Source: Rhizobium vallis (GTDB taxonomy: Bacteria > Pseudomonadota > Alphaproteobacteria > Rhizobiales > Rhizobiaceae). From it: a stretch of DNA of 64,000 nucleotides. This document shows positions 1-10,100 of the stretch, in pieces. Made by a program: the position numbers and the translations under genes. Within the stretch, counting starts at the first letter, position 1, and every line of letters starts with the position of its first letter. The notes under the pieces were generated by a model, which saw nothing but the letters and a program-made list of their open reading frames with translations, was not told where the DNA came from and did not search any database. Where the stretch lies: assembly GCF_003985155.1 (NCBI RefSeq), contig NZ_ML133699.1, positions 1 to 64,000 on the forward strand, written 5' to 3'.

Positions 1-54
1 TCGGGCGACAAATCGTAGACGTTCCTCCATCACCGAAGTCTCTTTCCACGGCAT
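1..54 (-). CDS. IS481-family transposase, N-terminal end only (cut by window edge)
   Basis: On the minus strand an ATG at position 54 opens a frame reading MPWKETSVMEERLRFVAR, which runs off the left edge. This opening is the characteristic start of IS481-family transposases. A good ribosome-binding site (GGGAGG) lies just upstream of the ATG. Only 18 codons are visible, so intactness cannot be judged. The repeats immediately upstream fit the end of the same element. Confidence 0.6.
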   Translation of the reverse strand, partial: MPWKETSVMEERLRFVAR

Positions 55-82
55 CAACACCTCCCGCCAAAAAGCGAAAAGT

Positions 83-125
83 GTTACCCATGTCTCCGGT
101 ACGAAACGTCACCTATCTCTCAGGT
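83..125. repeat. Subterminal repeats of the IS481-type element
   Basis: Two similar 18-bp units, GTTACCCATGTCTCCGGT (83-100) and GTCACCTATCTCTCAGGT (108-125), stand in direct order upstream of the transposase start. Their position and resemblance to IS481-type ends suggest transposase-binding sites and mark the element's boundary near 80-135. The opposite end lies outside the window. Confidence 0.45.
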
Positions 126-577
126 CGGGCAAAGAACGGAGCGGCTGGTTCGACCCCGTTCAAGGCGAAGGCGGGAGTGTACCGCTTGGGCGCGATATAG
201 ACTTCACATCCGAATTGAACAGGTTCGTCTATCTTAAGTCGCTTCACAGACCTGATTGAGAAATCTTGCCGTGAGCGCAGCCTTGTCTCGCGGCAGGAAA
301 AATACCGCAATGCCGGTGCGACAAATCGGAAGTATCCTGAAAGCCTTAACTCGTTAACCTCGGGCCTTGGGGTCGCGAATTTCACCAGAAGTTTTAGCGT
401 GTGCATGCCCCTTACGCCTTCGAAGTCTTACCTGATTTAGTAATGAAGATCATTCGGGCATATTTCGCCAGCAAAGGCGCGATGGCGCGATAGCCCCATC
501 CGCACGCCAGAGCATGGCAGATGAGGCCGATCTCGAGGGATGCGCCATCAGCGTGATATAGAGCGCTAGGATTTGGA
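126..577. other. No convincing gene
   Basis: I see no recognisable protein here. A 97-codon minus-strand frame at 113-406 has no family resemblance I can name and overlaps the presumed IS end, so it is not called as a gene. Confidence 0.4.
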
Positions 578-1461
578 TCAAAATTGCGTCAGGACGTCGT
601 GCAGGCGTCGCTGCGCGTCTTTGGCGGTGATGGTGCCATCGTTAAAAAATCGCCGACAACGCCGATCCAGCCTTCCGACACCTGGCTCGGCATGGCCTGG
701 GATTGGGCGCTGACTTCACTTTTCCCGGCCTTGATCATCTCCAATCCGAGCTTGCCGCAACGATCGAGCCCCGATGGATCGACATCAGTGCGGACGGGCA
801 GCGATCCCTTTATCCGGCTGAACGCAACCTGATTGTCCCGATCGAGCACCATGCGGGCGAAAGCGAGCTGCGCTTCCTGCGTGCCTTCCCGATTTGTCAG
901 CGGGAAGGCAAAGGCGTCGATCACCATGAAATAGGCGATCGACGTGCCGGGAGCGAGGCTGCAATCGAAATCCTTGTCGACGCTGTAGCCGCGTGCGGCA
1001 AGCTCGCCCTTGGCCCAGTCGCCCATGAACTGCATGCCGGCCTTGCCCTGGCCCACGGCCGCGGTGGCATCGGCCCAGGTCTTGTCCTTTCGCTGGTCGA
1101 TCGGTTCCACATAGGCGGACAGACGCCGCAGCAGATCCAAGGCTTCGAGCATGCGCGGGTCTTGCACCAGGGTGGCATCGCCGCCCATGAGGCGGGCATA
1201 ACCCTCCGGCCCGAACGTCTGATAGATGATGTCGTTGAAGATGAGGGACACCTCCCATCGCGTGCCGCCGAGCGCGATCGGCAGGCGCCCTTTCGCCTTG
1301 ATCTTTTCAGCCGCGTCGAAGATTTCGTCCCAGGACTGCGGTGTCTTCTCGGAAATCCGGTCGAGAACCGTCGCGGGAATGACGTCCCTCCAGTGATCCG
1401 CCTCGGCGAATTCGTTTATATCAAGCACGATGCCCATTATTTCGAAAGCTGGCGACCGCAC
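578..1461 (-). pseudogene. Sugar ABC transporter substrate-binding protein remnant
   Basis: The reading frame matches the C-terminal two thirds of a family 1 extracellular solute-binding protein and is a clear paralogue of the broken gene at 15498-16748 (shared GIVLDI, ADHWR, MQFMGDWAKGEL, AYFMVIDAFAFPL and KGSLPVRTDV blocks). Three lesions are visible. The signal peptide and first ~110 residues are missing upstream of about 1440. About 31 codons present in the paralogue between VLDRI and PQ-W-D are deleted in frame. Near the 3' end a one-base loss in a T run shifts the frame; restoring it gives a normal ending (DAQRRLHDVL) with a stop at 578-580. No permease genes are adjacent, so this is an orphan remnant. 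Confidence 0.8.
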
Positions 1462-1907
1462 TGCTTCCCCTGCGTCGGGCCGGTGCCTTGCGAAGTCATC
1501 AGCGCCTGCACGTCACCTACTTTTTAGTCCTTGCCCTCGATGCGCGTAAGCACGCCGTCGAGCGCTGCGGTCAGCGTGGCAACACGCTCTTCTTCTCGAA
1601 GTCCGAAAGAACCTACTCGCCTTCTGCGCCAGGCTTGCGAAAAGCGGGGCGCTGTAAACGTGTCCCTTCAAAGCCTGGGATCAAACATCTAAGAAAGGTG
1701 GGTCCAAACCGCTCTTCCTCAACATCACAGCGCGGGCGATACCGATATCAGCTGCTCCATAAGACCAACCCTGCGGGTAGTCTGAAACTGCTCCGGCTCT
1801 GAGAGCCAGGCAATTGCTTTTTACGGAATCAAAGCTTCTGTTCTCGAAGGCCACGGATTCCATAGCGGCCTCCGTGAAGTCCGGTCGCCCGCTTGGGGTC
1901 GGTGGCG
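1462..1907. other. Gene debris between SBP remnant and LysR gene
   Basis: On the minus strand a frame ending with a stop at 1524-1526 reads like the C-terminus of a real protein (EEERVATLTAALDGVLTRIE before the last residues), but I cannot assign a family and it is not preceded by a complete gene. The rest of the interval shows nothing recognisable. Confidence 0.3.
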
Positions 1908-2810
1908 CTACACATGATTAGCATCACCCACTTCAGATAGGAGCCATTGCTGGAAGAGACCGACAGCCAAGCTCGTCCTTTTTTCTTCTGGTCTGACAAA
2001 ATAATAAGCGTTCTCGGTCGACATGGTTAAATTCGCGACTGGAGCCAGTGCGCCCGTTCGTACCTCATCTTCAATCAAATATGTCGGCAATAGCCCCACC
2101 CCAAGTCCAGCCACGGCAGCTGCCGTGATCATTGAGAATTGGTCGAAGCGGAGTCCGGCGAACGCGTTCTCGACAGGGACGTCGTGGACTCTGCACCATT
2201 CCGCCCAAAGTTTCGGTCTCGTTGTGAGGTGCAAGAGCGGAGCCTGGGAGAGTAAATCATACTCCTCAAGCTTAAGCCCCTCGACTAGGCGAGGGCAGGC
2301 AACAGGGAGTACCTTTTCGTGACAGAGAAACGTACACACGCCGCCGGCCCAAGCGGGTTGACCGAAATGAATCGCCAAGTCGAAATTGTCCTCTTCGAAG
2401 CTGAACGGCTTCGAACGAGATTCCACGGTAATCGCCACGTCCTGGTATTGCGCAAGAAAACCGCCTAGCCGAGGCACAAGCCACTTGGCGCCAAAAGTTG
2501 GAAGAGTCGCAATTCGTAGTGACGATTTCATCTGCCCAGCAGCGACAGCTCCGATCATTAGTCGCTCCGAACGGACAAGCAGCTCTTTGACCTCTGGGAG
2601 CAGACGTCGACCCGCCTCCGAGAGGATCACCCTTCGCCGGATGCGTTCGAAAAGCTTTACTCCCGTTTGTTGCTCCAGCTCAGATATCTGACGGCTTACC
2701 GCGCTCTGAGTGAGATTGAGTTCCTCCGCAGCCCGCGAAAAATTTTGGTGGCGCGCGGCACACTCAAAAGCGTGGAGATTGACAATGTCTGGAACAAGGC
2801 TTCGGCGCAT
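1908..2810 (-). CDS. LysR-family transcriptional regulator (GcvA-like)
   Basis: This is a 300-residue LysR regulator. The N-terminal winged helix-turn-helix spans roughly residues 8-65 (FECAARHQNFSRAAEELN, then LTQSAVSRQISELEQ). A periplasmic-binding-type effector domain follows from about residue 90. The shape of the C-terminal domain (TLPTFGAKWLVPRLGGF, FDLAIHFG) is that of the GcvA/AmpR branch. It is divergent from the hglS-led operon, 113 bp apart, so it most likely controls that operon and itself from the shared intergenic region. The effector is unknown; a lysine-pathway intermediate is the natural guess from context. Confidence 0.9.
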   Translation of the reverse strand: MRRSLVPDIVNLHAFECAARHQNFSRAAEELNLTQSAVSRQISELEQQTGVKLFERIRRRVILSEAGRRLLPEVKELLVRSERLMIGAVAAGQMKSSLRIATLPTFGAKWLVPRLGGFLAQYQDVAITVESRSKPFSFEEDNFDLAIHFGQPAWAGGVCTFLCHEKVLPVACPRLVEGLKLEEYDLLSQAPLLHLTTRPKLWAEWCRVHDVPVENAFAGLRFDQFSMITAAAVAGLGVGLLPTYLIEDEVRTGALAPVANLTMSTENAYYFVRPEEKRTSLAVGLFQQWLLSEVGDANHV

Positions 2811-2845
2811 ATCTATTCCGTTTCCGCATCAAGTTAACAGAACCT

Positions 2846-2867
2846 CTCACAACATGAGGTCGGTGAG
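2846..2867. promoter_or_regulatory. Candidate LysR operator in the divergent intergenic region
   Basis: An inverted repeat CTCAC-N12-GTGAG lies about midway between the divergent LysR gene and hglS. It has the size and placement expected for a LysR recognition site. The match is short and could be chance. Confidence 0.3.
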
Positions 2868-2923
2868 GGCAACTATAATGCCTTTTGAGAATGAGGTCCC
2901 GTTCTTTAGAGGAAAGACGAGCC

Positions 2924-4315
2924 ATGACAGCATATGTTGCGAGCAGCGAAATCCGGTCGTCTTTTTCCGCGGCAATGTCGGCCATGTACTGCACCGAGGT
3001 TCCCGCCTACGGAACGCTCATGGATCTGGTTGCCCGCGTCAATGACGAGGCTCTCTCCACCGAACCGGAACTCAGGACTCGCCTTGAAGCGACCGATAAT
3101 CTGGAACGCATTTCCGAGGAGCGTCATGGCGCGATTCGTCTCGGGACGGCTGAGGAGCTGGCAATGATGCGCCGCGTCTTCGCCGTCATGGGGATGTATC
3201 CGGTCGGCTACTACGATCTCTCGACCGCAGGAGTTCCCGTTCATTCCACCGCCTTCCGGCCGGTAGGTAGCGCCGCGCTGAAGCGCAATCCCTTCCGCGT
3301 CTTCACCTCGCTACTCCGCCTCGATCTCATCGCCGACGCGCAGCTGCGCGAGGAAGCGGCAAAGATCCTTGCGACACGCCGCATCTTCACCGATGAGGCC
3401 ATCGCCCTGACGAAGAAGGCGGAAGAGCACGGCGGCCTGGCGAAGGAGGATGCGGATCGTTTCGTGGCGGCAGTGCTCGAAACTTTCCGCTGGCACGACA
3501 AGGCGATCGTCGACGTGGCGATGTATCACCGTCTGCATGACGCGCACCGCCTGATCGCCGACGTCGTGTCCTTTAAGGGTCCGCATATCAATCACCTGAC
3601 GCCGCGCACGCTGGATATCGACAAGGTGCAGAGCCTGATGACCGACTACGGCATTGCTCCCAAGGCGGTTGTTGAGGGTCCTCCGACCCGGCGCTGCGCC
3701 ATTCTGCTGCGCCAGACATCGTTCAAGGCGCTCGAAGAGGCCGTCGCCTTTTCGAATGGGAATGGCGGCTGGCAGACCGGGTCGCACACGGCGCGTTTCG
3801 GCGAGATCGAGCAGCGCGGCATCGCGCTGACGCCGAAGGGCCGCGGCCTCTACGACCAGCTTCTGGAACAGTCGCGCAAGGTCGTCCGCCCGGCGGCTAA
3901 CGGCTCGAACGCTGAGGCCTACGAGGCAGCGCTTGCCGCCACCTTCGAGGCCTTCCCCGATGACTGGGCGACGATCCGCGCCGAAGGGCTCGGCTATTTC
4001 AGCTATTCGCTGACGGAGAAGGGCTCGAAGGCATCGACGGATGCGGCTGACATCGAAACCCTGGTTTCGGAAGAACTCGTCCAGTTCGACCCGATCGTCT
4101 ACGAAGACTTCCTGCCGGTCAGCGCTGCCGGGATTTTCCAGTCCAATCTTGGCGATGGCGCGCAGCAGGAATTCGTCGCCAGCCCCAACCAGCAGCGCTT
4201 CGAGACCGATCTCGGCACCAAGATTCTCAACGAATTCGATCACTATGCAGGAATCGAGCAAGCATCGATCGACGACTGCCTTTCGAGGCTCTCGCGCCGC
4301 CCGGCGGCTCAGTAA
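2924..4315 (+). CDS. hglS: 2-oxoadipate dioxygenase/decarboxylase HglS (DUF1338/YdcJ family)
   Basis: This 463-residue protein belongs to the DUF1338 family, whose characterised member HglS is an Fe(II) enzyme converting 2-oxoadipate to D-2-hydroxyglutarate plus CO2 in lysine catabolism. Visible family landmarks are the histidine of VHSTAFRP (about residue 107), the HINHLTPR block (His about 224) and the late glutamate of YEDFLPVSAAGIFQSN, which fit the metal-binding triad. I chose ATG 2924 over an upstream in-frame ATG at 2885 because AGAGGAAAG sits ideally before it and the family N-terminus begins there. It heads a four-gene run whose later genes supply the flanking steps of the same pathway, which strongly supports this assignment. 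Confidence 0.92.
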   Translation: MTAYVASSEIRSSFSAAMSAMYCTEVPAYGTLMDLVARVNDEALSTEPELRTRLEATDNLERISEERHGAIRLGTAEELAMMRRVFAVMGMYPVGYYDLSTAGVPVHSTAFRPVGSAALKRNPFRVFTSLLRLDLIADAQLREEAAKILATRRIFTDEAIALTKKAEEHGGLAKEDADRFVAAVLETFRWHDKAIVDVAMYHRLHDAHRLIADVVSFKGPHINHLTPRTLDIDKVQSLMTDYGIAPKAVVEGPPTRRCAILLRQTSFKALEEAVAFSNGNGGWQTGSHTARFGEIEQRGIALTPKGRGLYDQLLEQSRKVVRPAANGSNAEAYEAALAATFEAFPDDWATIRAEGLGYFSYSLTEKGSKASTDAADIETLVSEELVQFDPIVYEDFLPVSAAGIFQSNLGDGAQQEFVASPNQQRFETDLGTKILNEFDHYAGIEQASIDDCLSRLSRRPAAQ

Positions 4316-4357
4316 TCGTCAAAACACGGCAGCCATCCGCACATTGGAGTCCGGCAC

Positions 4358-5890
4358 ATGAACATTTCCGTAAAGTCCTCTTCCGTCCTCGAGGAAGCAC
4401 ACGCCATTCTCGATCGCCTCGGCGTCGACAAGTCCGCCTATACCAATGGCACCATGGTTTCCTTCTCCCCTGTCACCGGCGAGAAGATCGGCAAGCTGAA
4501 GACCGTCGATGCGAAGGGTGCAGCCGCCGCGATCGAACAGGCGCATGCCGCCTTCCAGGCCTGGCGGCTGACTCCCGCCCCGAAGCGTGGCGAACTCGTC
4601 CGTCTCCTCGGTGAGGAACTGCGCGCCGCCAAGGCCGATCTTGGCCGCCTCGTCTCGATCGAAGCAGGCAAGATCCCGTCCGAGGGTCTCGGCGAAGTGC
4701 AGGAAATGATCGACATCTGCGACTATGCAGTCGGTCTCTCGCGCCAGCTTTATGGCCTGACGATCGCCACCGAACGGCCGGGCCACCGGATGATGGAAAC
4801 CTGGCATCCGCTTGGCGTCGTCGGCATCATATCGGCCTTCAATTTCCCGGTTGCCGTCTGGTCCTGGAACGCCGCGCTCGCTCTCATCTGCGGTAACAGC
4901 GTCGTCTGGAAGCCATCGGAAAAGACGCCGCTGACGGCGCTCGCATCGCAGGCCATTCTCGAGCGTGCCCTGAAGCGCTTCGGCGACGCGCCGGCGGGCC
5001 TCTCGCAGGTCATCACCGGCGGCCGTGAGATCGGCGAAGCACTCGTCGACCACAAGAATGTAGCGCTGGTCTCGGCGACGGGTTCCACCCGCATGGGCCG
5101 GGAAGTCGGCCCACGTCTTGCCAAGCGCTTTGCCCGTTCGATCCTGGAACTCGGCGGCAACAATGGCGGCATCGTTTGCCCGTCGGCCGATCTCGACATG
5201 GCGCTGCGCGCCATCGCCTTCGGTGCCATGGGTACGGCCGGTCAGCGCTGCACGACGCTTCGCCGCCTCTTCGTCCATGACAGCCTTTATGAAGAGCTGG
5301 TCCCGCGCCTGAAGAAGGCCTATGCAAGCGTTTCCGTCGGCAATCCGCTCGACAGCGCCGCGCTGGTTGGCCCGCTCGTCGACAAGGCCGCTTATGACAG
5401 CATGCAGAAGGCGCTCGGCGAAGCCCGCGAGCACGGCGGCAGCATCCATGGTGGTGAGCGTGTCGATCTCGGCCATCCCGATGCCTATTACGTCAAGCCG
5501 GCGCTTGTCGAAATGCCGAAGCATGAAGGCCCGGTTCTCGAAGAAACCTTCGCGCCGATCCTCTATGTCATGAAATACTCCGATTTCGACGCCGCCATCA
5601 CCGATCACAACGCGGTCGGTGCAGGCCTCTCCTCGTCGATCTTCACGCTCGACATACGTGAGGCAGAGCGCTTCCTTGCCGCCGACGGCTCGGATTGCGG
5701 TATTGCCAACGTCAATATCGGCACATCCGGCGCCGAGATCGGCGGAGCATTTGGCGGCGAAAAGGAAACCGGCGGCGGCCGCGAGTCCGGCTCGGACGCC
5801 TGGCGCGCCTACATGCGCCGTGCGACCAACACGATCAACTATTCGAAGGCCCTGCCTTTGGCACAGGGCGTATCGTTCGACATCGCATAA
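4358..5890 (+). CDS. amaB: ALDH7-type alpha-aminoadipate semialdehyde dehydrogenase
   Basis: This 510-residue NAD-dependent aldehyde dehydrogenase is the bacterial counterpart of ALDH7A1/AmaB, which oxidises 2-aminoadipate 6-semialdehyde (in equilibrium with piperideine-6-carboxylate) to 2-aminoadipate. The catalytic cysteine lies in GTAGQRCTTLRRL, a diagnostic ALDH7 sequence, and the general-base glutamate in ILELGGNNG. The cofactor glycine motif GSTRMG and a C-terminal GGEKETGGGRESGSDAW block are present, and the length is normal. A GGAG site precedes the ATG. It lies 42 bp after hglS on the same strand, consistent with one transcript. Older annotations may call this simply an aldehyde dehydrogenase. 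Confidence 0.93.
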   Translation: MNISVKSSSVLEEAHAILDRLGVDKSAYTNGTMVSFSPVTGEKIGKLKTVDAKGAAAAIEQAHAAFQAWRLTPAPKRGELVRLLGEELRAAKADLGRLVSIEAGKIPSEGLGEVQEMIDICDYAVGLSRQLYGLTIATERPGHRMMETWHPLGVVGIISAFNFPVAVWSWNAALALICGNSVVWKPSEKTPLTALASQAILERALKRFGDAPAGLSQVITGGREIGEALVDHKNVALVSATGSTRMGREVGPRLAKRFARSILELGGNNGGIVCPSADLDMALRAIAFGAMGTAGQRCTTLRRLFVHDSLYEELVPRLKKAYASVSVGNPLDSAALVGPLVDKAAYDSMQKALGEAREHGGSIHGGERVDLGHPDAYYVKPALVEMPKHEGPVLEETFAPILYVMKYSDFDAAITDHNAVGAGLSSSIFTLDIREAERFLAADGSDCGIANVNIGTSGAEIGGAFGGEKETGGGRESGSDAWRAYMRRATNTINYSKALPLAQGVSFDIA

Positions 5891-5902
5891 GGTGGACCTG
5901 TC

Positions 5903-7138
5903 ATGACGGTTTCAGCGAAAATCGAGGAGGCGGGCTTCCGGCCCGCTTCGCGGATCGCATCGGTCAGCGTTTCGAAGATTCTTCAGATCGGCGCGAAGGC
6001 GGCCGCCATGAAGCGTGATGGCCTTCCTGTCATCATTCTCGGCGCCGGCGAGCCCGATTTCGACACGCCCGATAATGTCAAAGATGCCGCCAAGAGAGCG
6101 ATCGATGCCGGGGAGACGAAATACACCGCTCTCGACGGCACACCGGCCCTGAAGAAGGCGATCGTCGAGAAGTTCCGCCGTGAAAACGGCGTCGACTATA
6201 CGACCGAGGAGGTGACGGTCGCGACTGGCGCCAAGCAGATCCTGTTCAACGCCTTCATGGCGAGCATCGATCCCGGCGACGAGGTGATCATACCGACGCC
6301 CTACTGGACGTCCTATTCCGATATCGTCGAGATCTGCGGCGGCGTTTCCGTGCTGATCCCCTGCGATGCAAAGGCGGGGTTCCGCCTCCAGGCCGAGCAG
6401 CTGGAAAAGGCGATTACACCGAAGACGCGCTGGGTGCTGCTCAACTCGCCGTCCAACCCCTCGGGTGCTGCCTACAGCGCCGAAGACTATCGCCCGCTGC
6501 TCGATATGCTTCTGCGCCATCCGCATGTCTGGCTGATGGTCGACGACATGTATGAGCACATCACCTATGACGATTTCGCCTTCGTGACGCCCGTTGCCAT
6601 CGAGCCGCGGCTCAAGGAGCGCACGCTGACCATCAATGGCGTGTCGAAAGCCTATGCGATGACCGGCTGGCGCATCGGCTATGCCGGAGGCCCCAAGGCG
6701 CTGATCAAGGCCATGGCGGTCATTCAGAGTCAGGCAACGTCGTGCCCCTCTTCCGTCAGCCAGGCTGCTTCGGTCGAGGCGCTGAACGGACCTCAGGATT
6801 TCCTGAAGGATCGGCGCGACAGCTTCCGCCGCCGACGCGATCTCGTCGTCTCCCGGCTGAACGCGATCGACGGTCTGGAATGCCGCACACCTGAAGGCGC
6901 CTTCTACACATTCTCCGGATGTTCAGGCGTTCTGGGCAAGACGACGCCGATGGGAAAGACGCTGGAAGCCGATCAGGATTTTACCGACTACCTTCTGGAA
7001 GAGGCGCATGTTGCGGTGGTTCCGGGTTCCGCCTTCGGGCTTTCGCCGTATTTCCGGATTTCCTACGCGACATCGGAGACCGAGCTCGTCGAGGCACTCG
7101 ATCGCATCGAACGTGCCTGCGCGGCATTGCGGACCTGA
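5903..7138 (+). CDS. PLP-dependent class I/II aminotransferase, probably 2-aminoadipate transaminase
   Basis: This 411-residue fold-type I aminotransferase has LGAGEPDFDTP near residue 47, the NSPSNPSG loop (181-188) and the PLP-binding lysine in NGVSKAYAMTGWRIGY (Lys about 249). By sequence alone it resembles AspC-type aspartate/aromatic aminotransferases of the I-gamma class. Its position between an ALDH7 enzyme making 2-aminoadipate and genes for 2-oxoadipate metabolism makes 2-aminoadipate to 2-oxoadipate transamination the best inference. It begins 12 bp after the dehydrogenase stop behind AAGGTGG. Confidence 0.9.
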   Translation: MTVSAKIEEAGFRPASRIASVSVSKILQIGAKAAAMKRDGLPVIILGAGEPDFDTPDNVKDAAKRAIDAGETKYTALDGTPALKKAIVEKFRRENGVDYTTEEVTVATGAKQILFNAFMASIDPGDEVIIPTPYWTSYSDIVEICGGVSVLIPCDAKAGFRLQAEQLEKAITPKTRWVLLNSPSNPSGAAYSAEDYRPLLDMLLRHPHVWLMVDDMYEHITYDDFAFVTPVAIEPRLKERTLTINGVSKAYAMTGWRIGYAGGPKALIKAMAVIQSQATSCPSSVSQAASVEALNGPQDFLKDRRDSFRRRRDLVVSRLNAIDGLECRTPEGAFYTFSGCSGVLGKTTPMGKTLEADQDFTDYLLEEAHVAVVPGSAFGLSPYFRISYATSETELVEALDRIERACAALRT

Positions 7139-7161
7139 CTGGTTCAGGCACCACTCGGCAA

Positions 7162-10100
7162 ATGATCCCACGTCTTCGATCTGATCATGGTCAGCAGCAA
7201 TCACACCCCGGCTTCTTCGAACGTCTCGTCGAAGCCGGGTTTGCCGGCGACGTGGAAACGAAGGCTGCCTCGCGGACGGTCTCGGCGACCGACAATTCGA
7301 TCTACCAGATCGTGCCCTCGGGCATCCTGTTTCCGAAGAGCGTCGATGATCTGAAGTTGATTGCGAGCGTCCTGTCAGAGCGTCGCTTCCGCCAGATCGC
7401 GATCGCCCCCCGCGGCGGCGGCACCGGCACCAATGGTCAATCGCTGACATCGGGCGTGGTGGTCGACTGTTCCAGGAATATGAACCGCATCCTGGAGATC
7501 GATCCCGTAAGACGGATAGCCCGTGTCCAGGCCGGCGTCGTCAAGGATCAACTGAACCGAGCGCTTAAGCCATACGGCCTGTTCTTCGCACCTGAACTGT
7601 CTACCTCCAACCGTGCGACGATCGGCGGCATGGTCTCGACGGACGCCTGTGGCCAGGGCTCTTGCCTTTATGGCAAGACATCCAGTCACGTGCTCGGCCT
7701 GCACATCGTCCTGACCGATGGTTCGGACTGGTGGTCGCGCCCGATGGATGATGCGCAGCTCGGGGGCATCATGGCGCAGCAGGATCGCATCGGCGACATC
7801 CACCGCACGGTGGAGACGATCGTGCGGCAAAAGCGTGAGCGGATCGCGGCGGTGTTTCCCAAACTCAACCGCTACATGACCGGTTACGACCTCGCCCATA
7901 TCCGCCGCGAGGACGGCCGTTTCGACCTGAACGCCATCCTCTGCGGCTCGGAAGGCACGCTGGCGATGATTGCCGAGGCGGAACTAAACCTCCTGCCGAT
8001 CCCGGCAAAGACCGCGCTCGTCAATATCCGCTATAGCGACTTCAATGCTGCGCTTGAGGATGCCCGCAGCCTGACGGCCCTCAAGGTCGCTTCGGTCGAG
8101 ACCGTCGATGAAAAGGTCCTTGGCCTTGCCCGGAAGGACATTGTCTGGATCGGCATAGCCCGTTTCTTTCCCGATGGTGACGCGGTTCCGGCGAACGGCA
8201 TCAACATCGTCGAAGTCCTTGCCGATGACGCAGCCGAACTTGAAGAGAAGCTTGCCGCTTTGAGGGAAACGCTTGATCGGGGGCATGACGCCGGTCGCCT
8301 CGGCTACACGGTTGCCCGCGATCATCAGGATATCGAGGCGATCTGGACGATGCGCAAGCGCGCCGTCGGGCTCCTCGGCAATGTCGATGGTCCTATCAGA
8401 CCGGTCGCGTTCGTCGAGGACACAGCTGTGCCGCCGGAGAACCTGGCCGCCTATATCCGCGAGTTTCGTGCACTGCTCGACGATGCCGGTGTTTCCTATG
8501 GAATGTTCGGCCATGTGGATGCCGGCGTGCTCCACGTACGCCCGGCACTCGATCTCACCCGCGAGGATCATGTGCCGATGGTGCGCCGGATCAGCGATGC
8601 GGTGGTGGCGCTGACACGCAAGCATGGCGGCGTGTTGTGGGGCGAGCATGGCAAGGGTGTGCGGTCGGAATATGTGCCCGAGTTCTTCGGCGATCTCTAT
8701 CCAAGCCTTCAAGACATCAAGCGCGCGTTCGACCCGGAAAACCGGCTCAATCCGGGCAAGATCGCCGCGCCGTCCTCAGTTTCCGCCCCTCTCCTGAAGA
8801 TCGACGCGGTACCGCTGCGCGGTGCATCCGACCGGGTGATCGGCAACGAGATCCGCGCTGCCTTCGACAACGCCGCCTATTGCAACGGCAATGGCGCCTG
8901 CTTCGATTTCGACGAGACAAGCCCGATGTGCCCCTCCTACAAGGCAACGCGCGACCGGCGGTTCTCGCCGAAGGGCCGGGCGATGCTGATGCGGGAATGG
9001 CTGCGGCTGCTGGCCGACAAGGGTATCGATCCCCGCAAGGAAGCCGGACGGCTGCGGAGCAGCAACTCGTTTACCCGTCTTCCGGCGCGACTCTTCAACA
9101 GCCTCAATCCTAAAAACCGCGCGGACTTTTCCCATGAGGTGCGCGAGGCCATGGACAACTGCCTCGCCTGCAAGGCCTGCGCTGGGCAATGTCCGGTGAA
9201 AGTCAGTGTGCCGGCCTTCCGCTCCAAGTTTCTCGAGCTTTACTATGGCCGCTATCTGCGGCCGCTAAAAGACCCACTCGTCTCAGCCATCGAGACCACT
9301 CTGCCGTGGATGAGAAGGGTCAGGCCGCTCTACAATCTTGCCGCCGGGACATCTTTCGGCCAGCGCCTGATGCGGGCCGCCGGCCTGACATCGCTTCCCC
9401 TTCTGCCGCAGACCTCGCTGCAAACGGCGGCGAGGCGTCTCGGCATTGCCACTGCCGCCCCCGAGGTCCTTGCCAAGCTCTCCGTCGCAGAGCGACAGGC
9501 CATCGTCGTGTTCGTGCCGGATGCCTTCACGGCGTCTTTCGATCCTGACGTGGTGATCGCAGCGATCAAGCTGGCCGAGAAAATGGGGCTTTCGCCACTA
9601 CTTGCTGCATCGCATGTCAACGGCAAGGCGCTGCATGTGCATGGCTATGTCGGCCAGTTCGAGAAGGCTGCCCACAGGACTGCGAGCTATCTGCAGCGGC
9701 TTGCCGAGACCGGCGTGACCCTTGTCGGTCTCGATCCGTCAATGACGCTTGCCTTCCGCAGCGAATACAAGGGCATCACCGGCATCGCACCATCCGCACC
9801 GGTGTTGTTGCCGCAGGAATGGCTGGCTGCCAATATCGAGCGGCTGGCGAAAAGCATCATGCCACCCTCCGGCAAGCGCTTTCAACTTCTGCCTCATTGT
9901 ACGGAACGCAGCAATGCTCCGGCTTCGATTGTCCAGTGGAAGGCCGTCTTCGACGCCGTGCAGATCAAGCTCGAGACCATACAGGCCGGATGCTGCGGCA
10001 TGGCGGGCACCTTCGGCCACGAGACCCGCAACCGCGCCGTCTCGGAACAGCTCTATGCCATGAGCTGGGCCGCGCCCATCGCAGCCTCGTCGGATGATAC

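Noticed and set aside
113..406. 97-codon minus-strand open frame near the left edge
   Set aside because: No recognisable domain, no clear ribosome-binding site, and it overlaps the presumed IS481 end.
703..1527. 274-codon plus-strand open frame
   Set aside because: It lies antisense to the sugar-binding-protein remnant, whose sequence is clearly homologous to two others in the window; the plus frame has no family resemblance.
3311..4261. 316-codon minus-strand open frame
   Set aside because: Antisense to hglS, with no motif of its own.
4319..5608. 429-codon minus-strand open frame
   Set aside because: It is a GC-driven shadow of the ALDH7 gene, whose catalytic motifs fix the coding strand.
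6919..7161. N-terminal extension of the FAD/Fe-S oxidoreductase
   Set aside because: It overlaps the conserved 3' part of the aminotransferase gene; ATG 7162 gives the normal family length.
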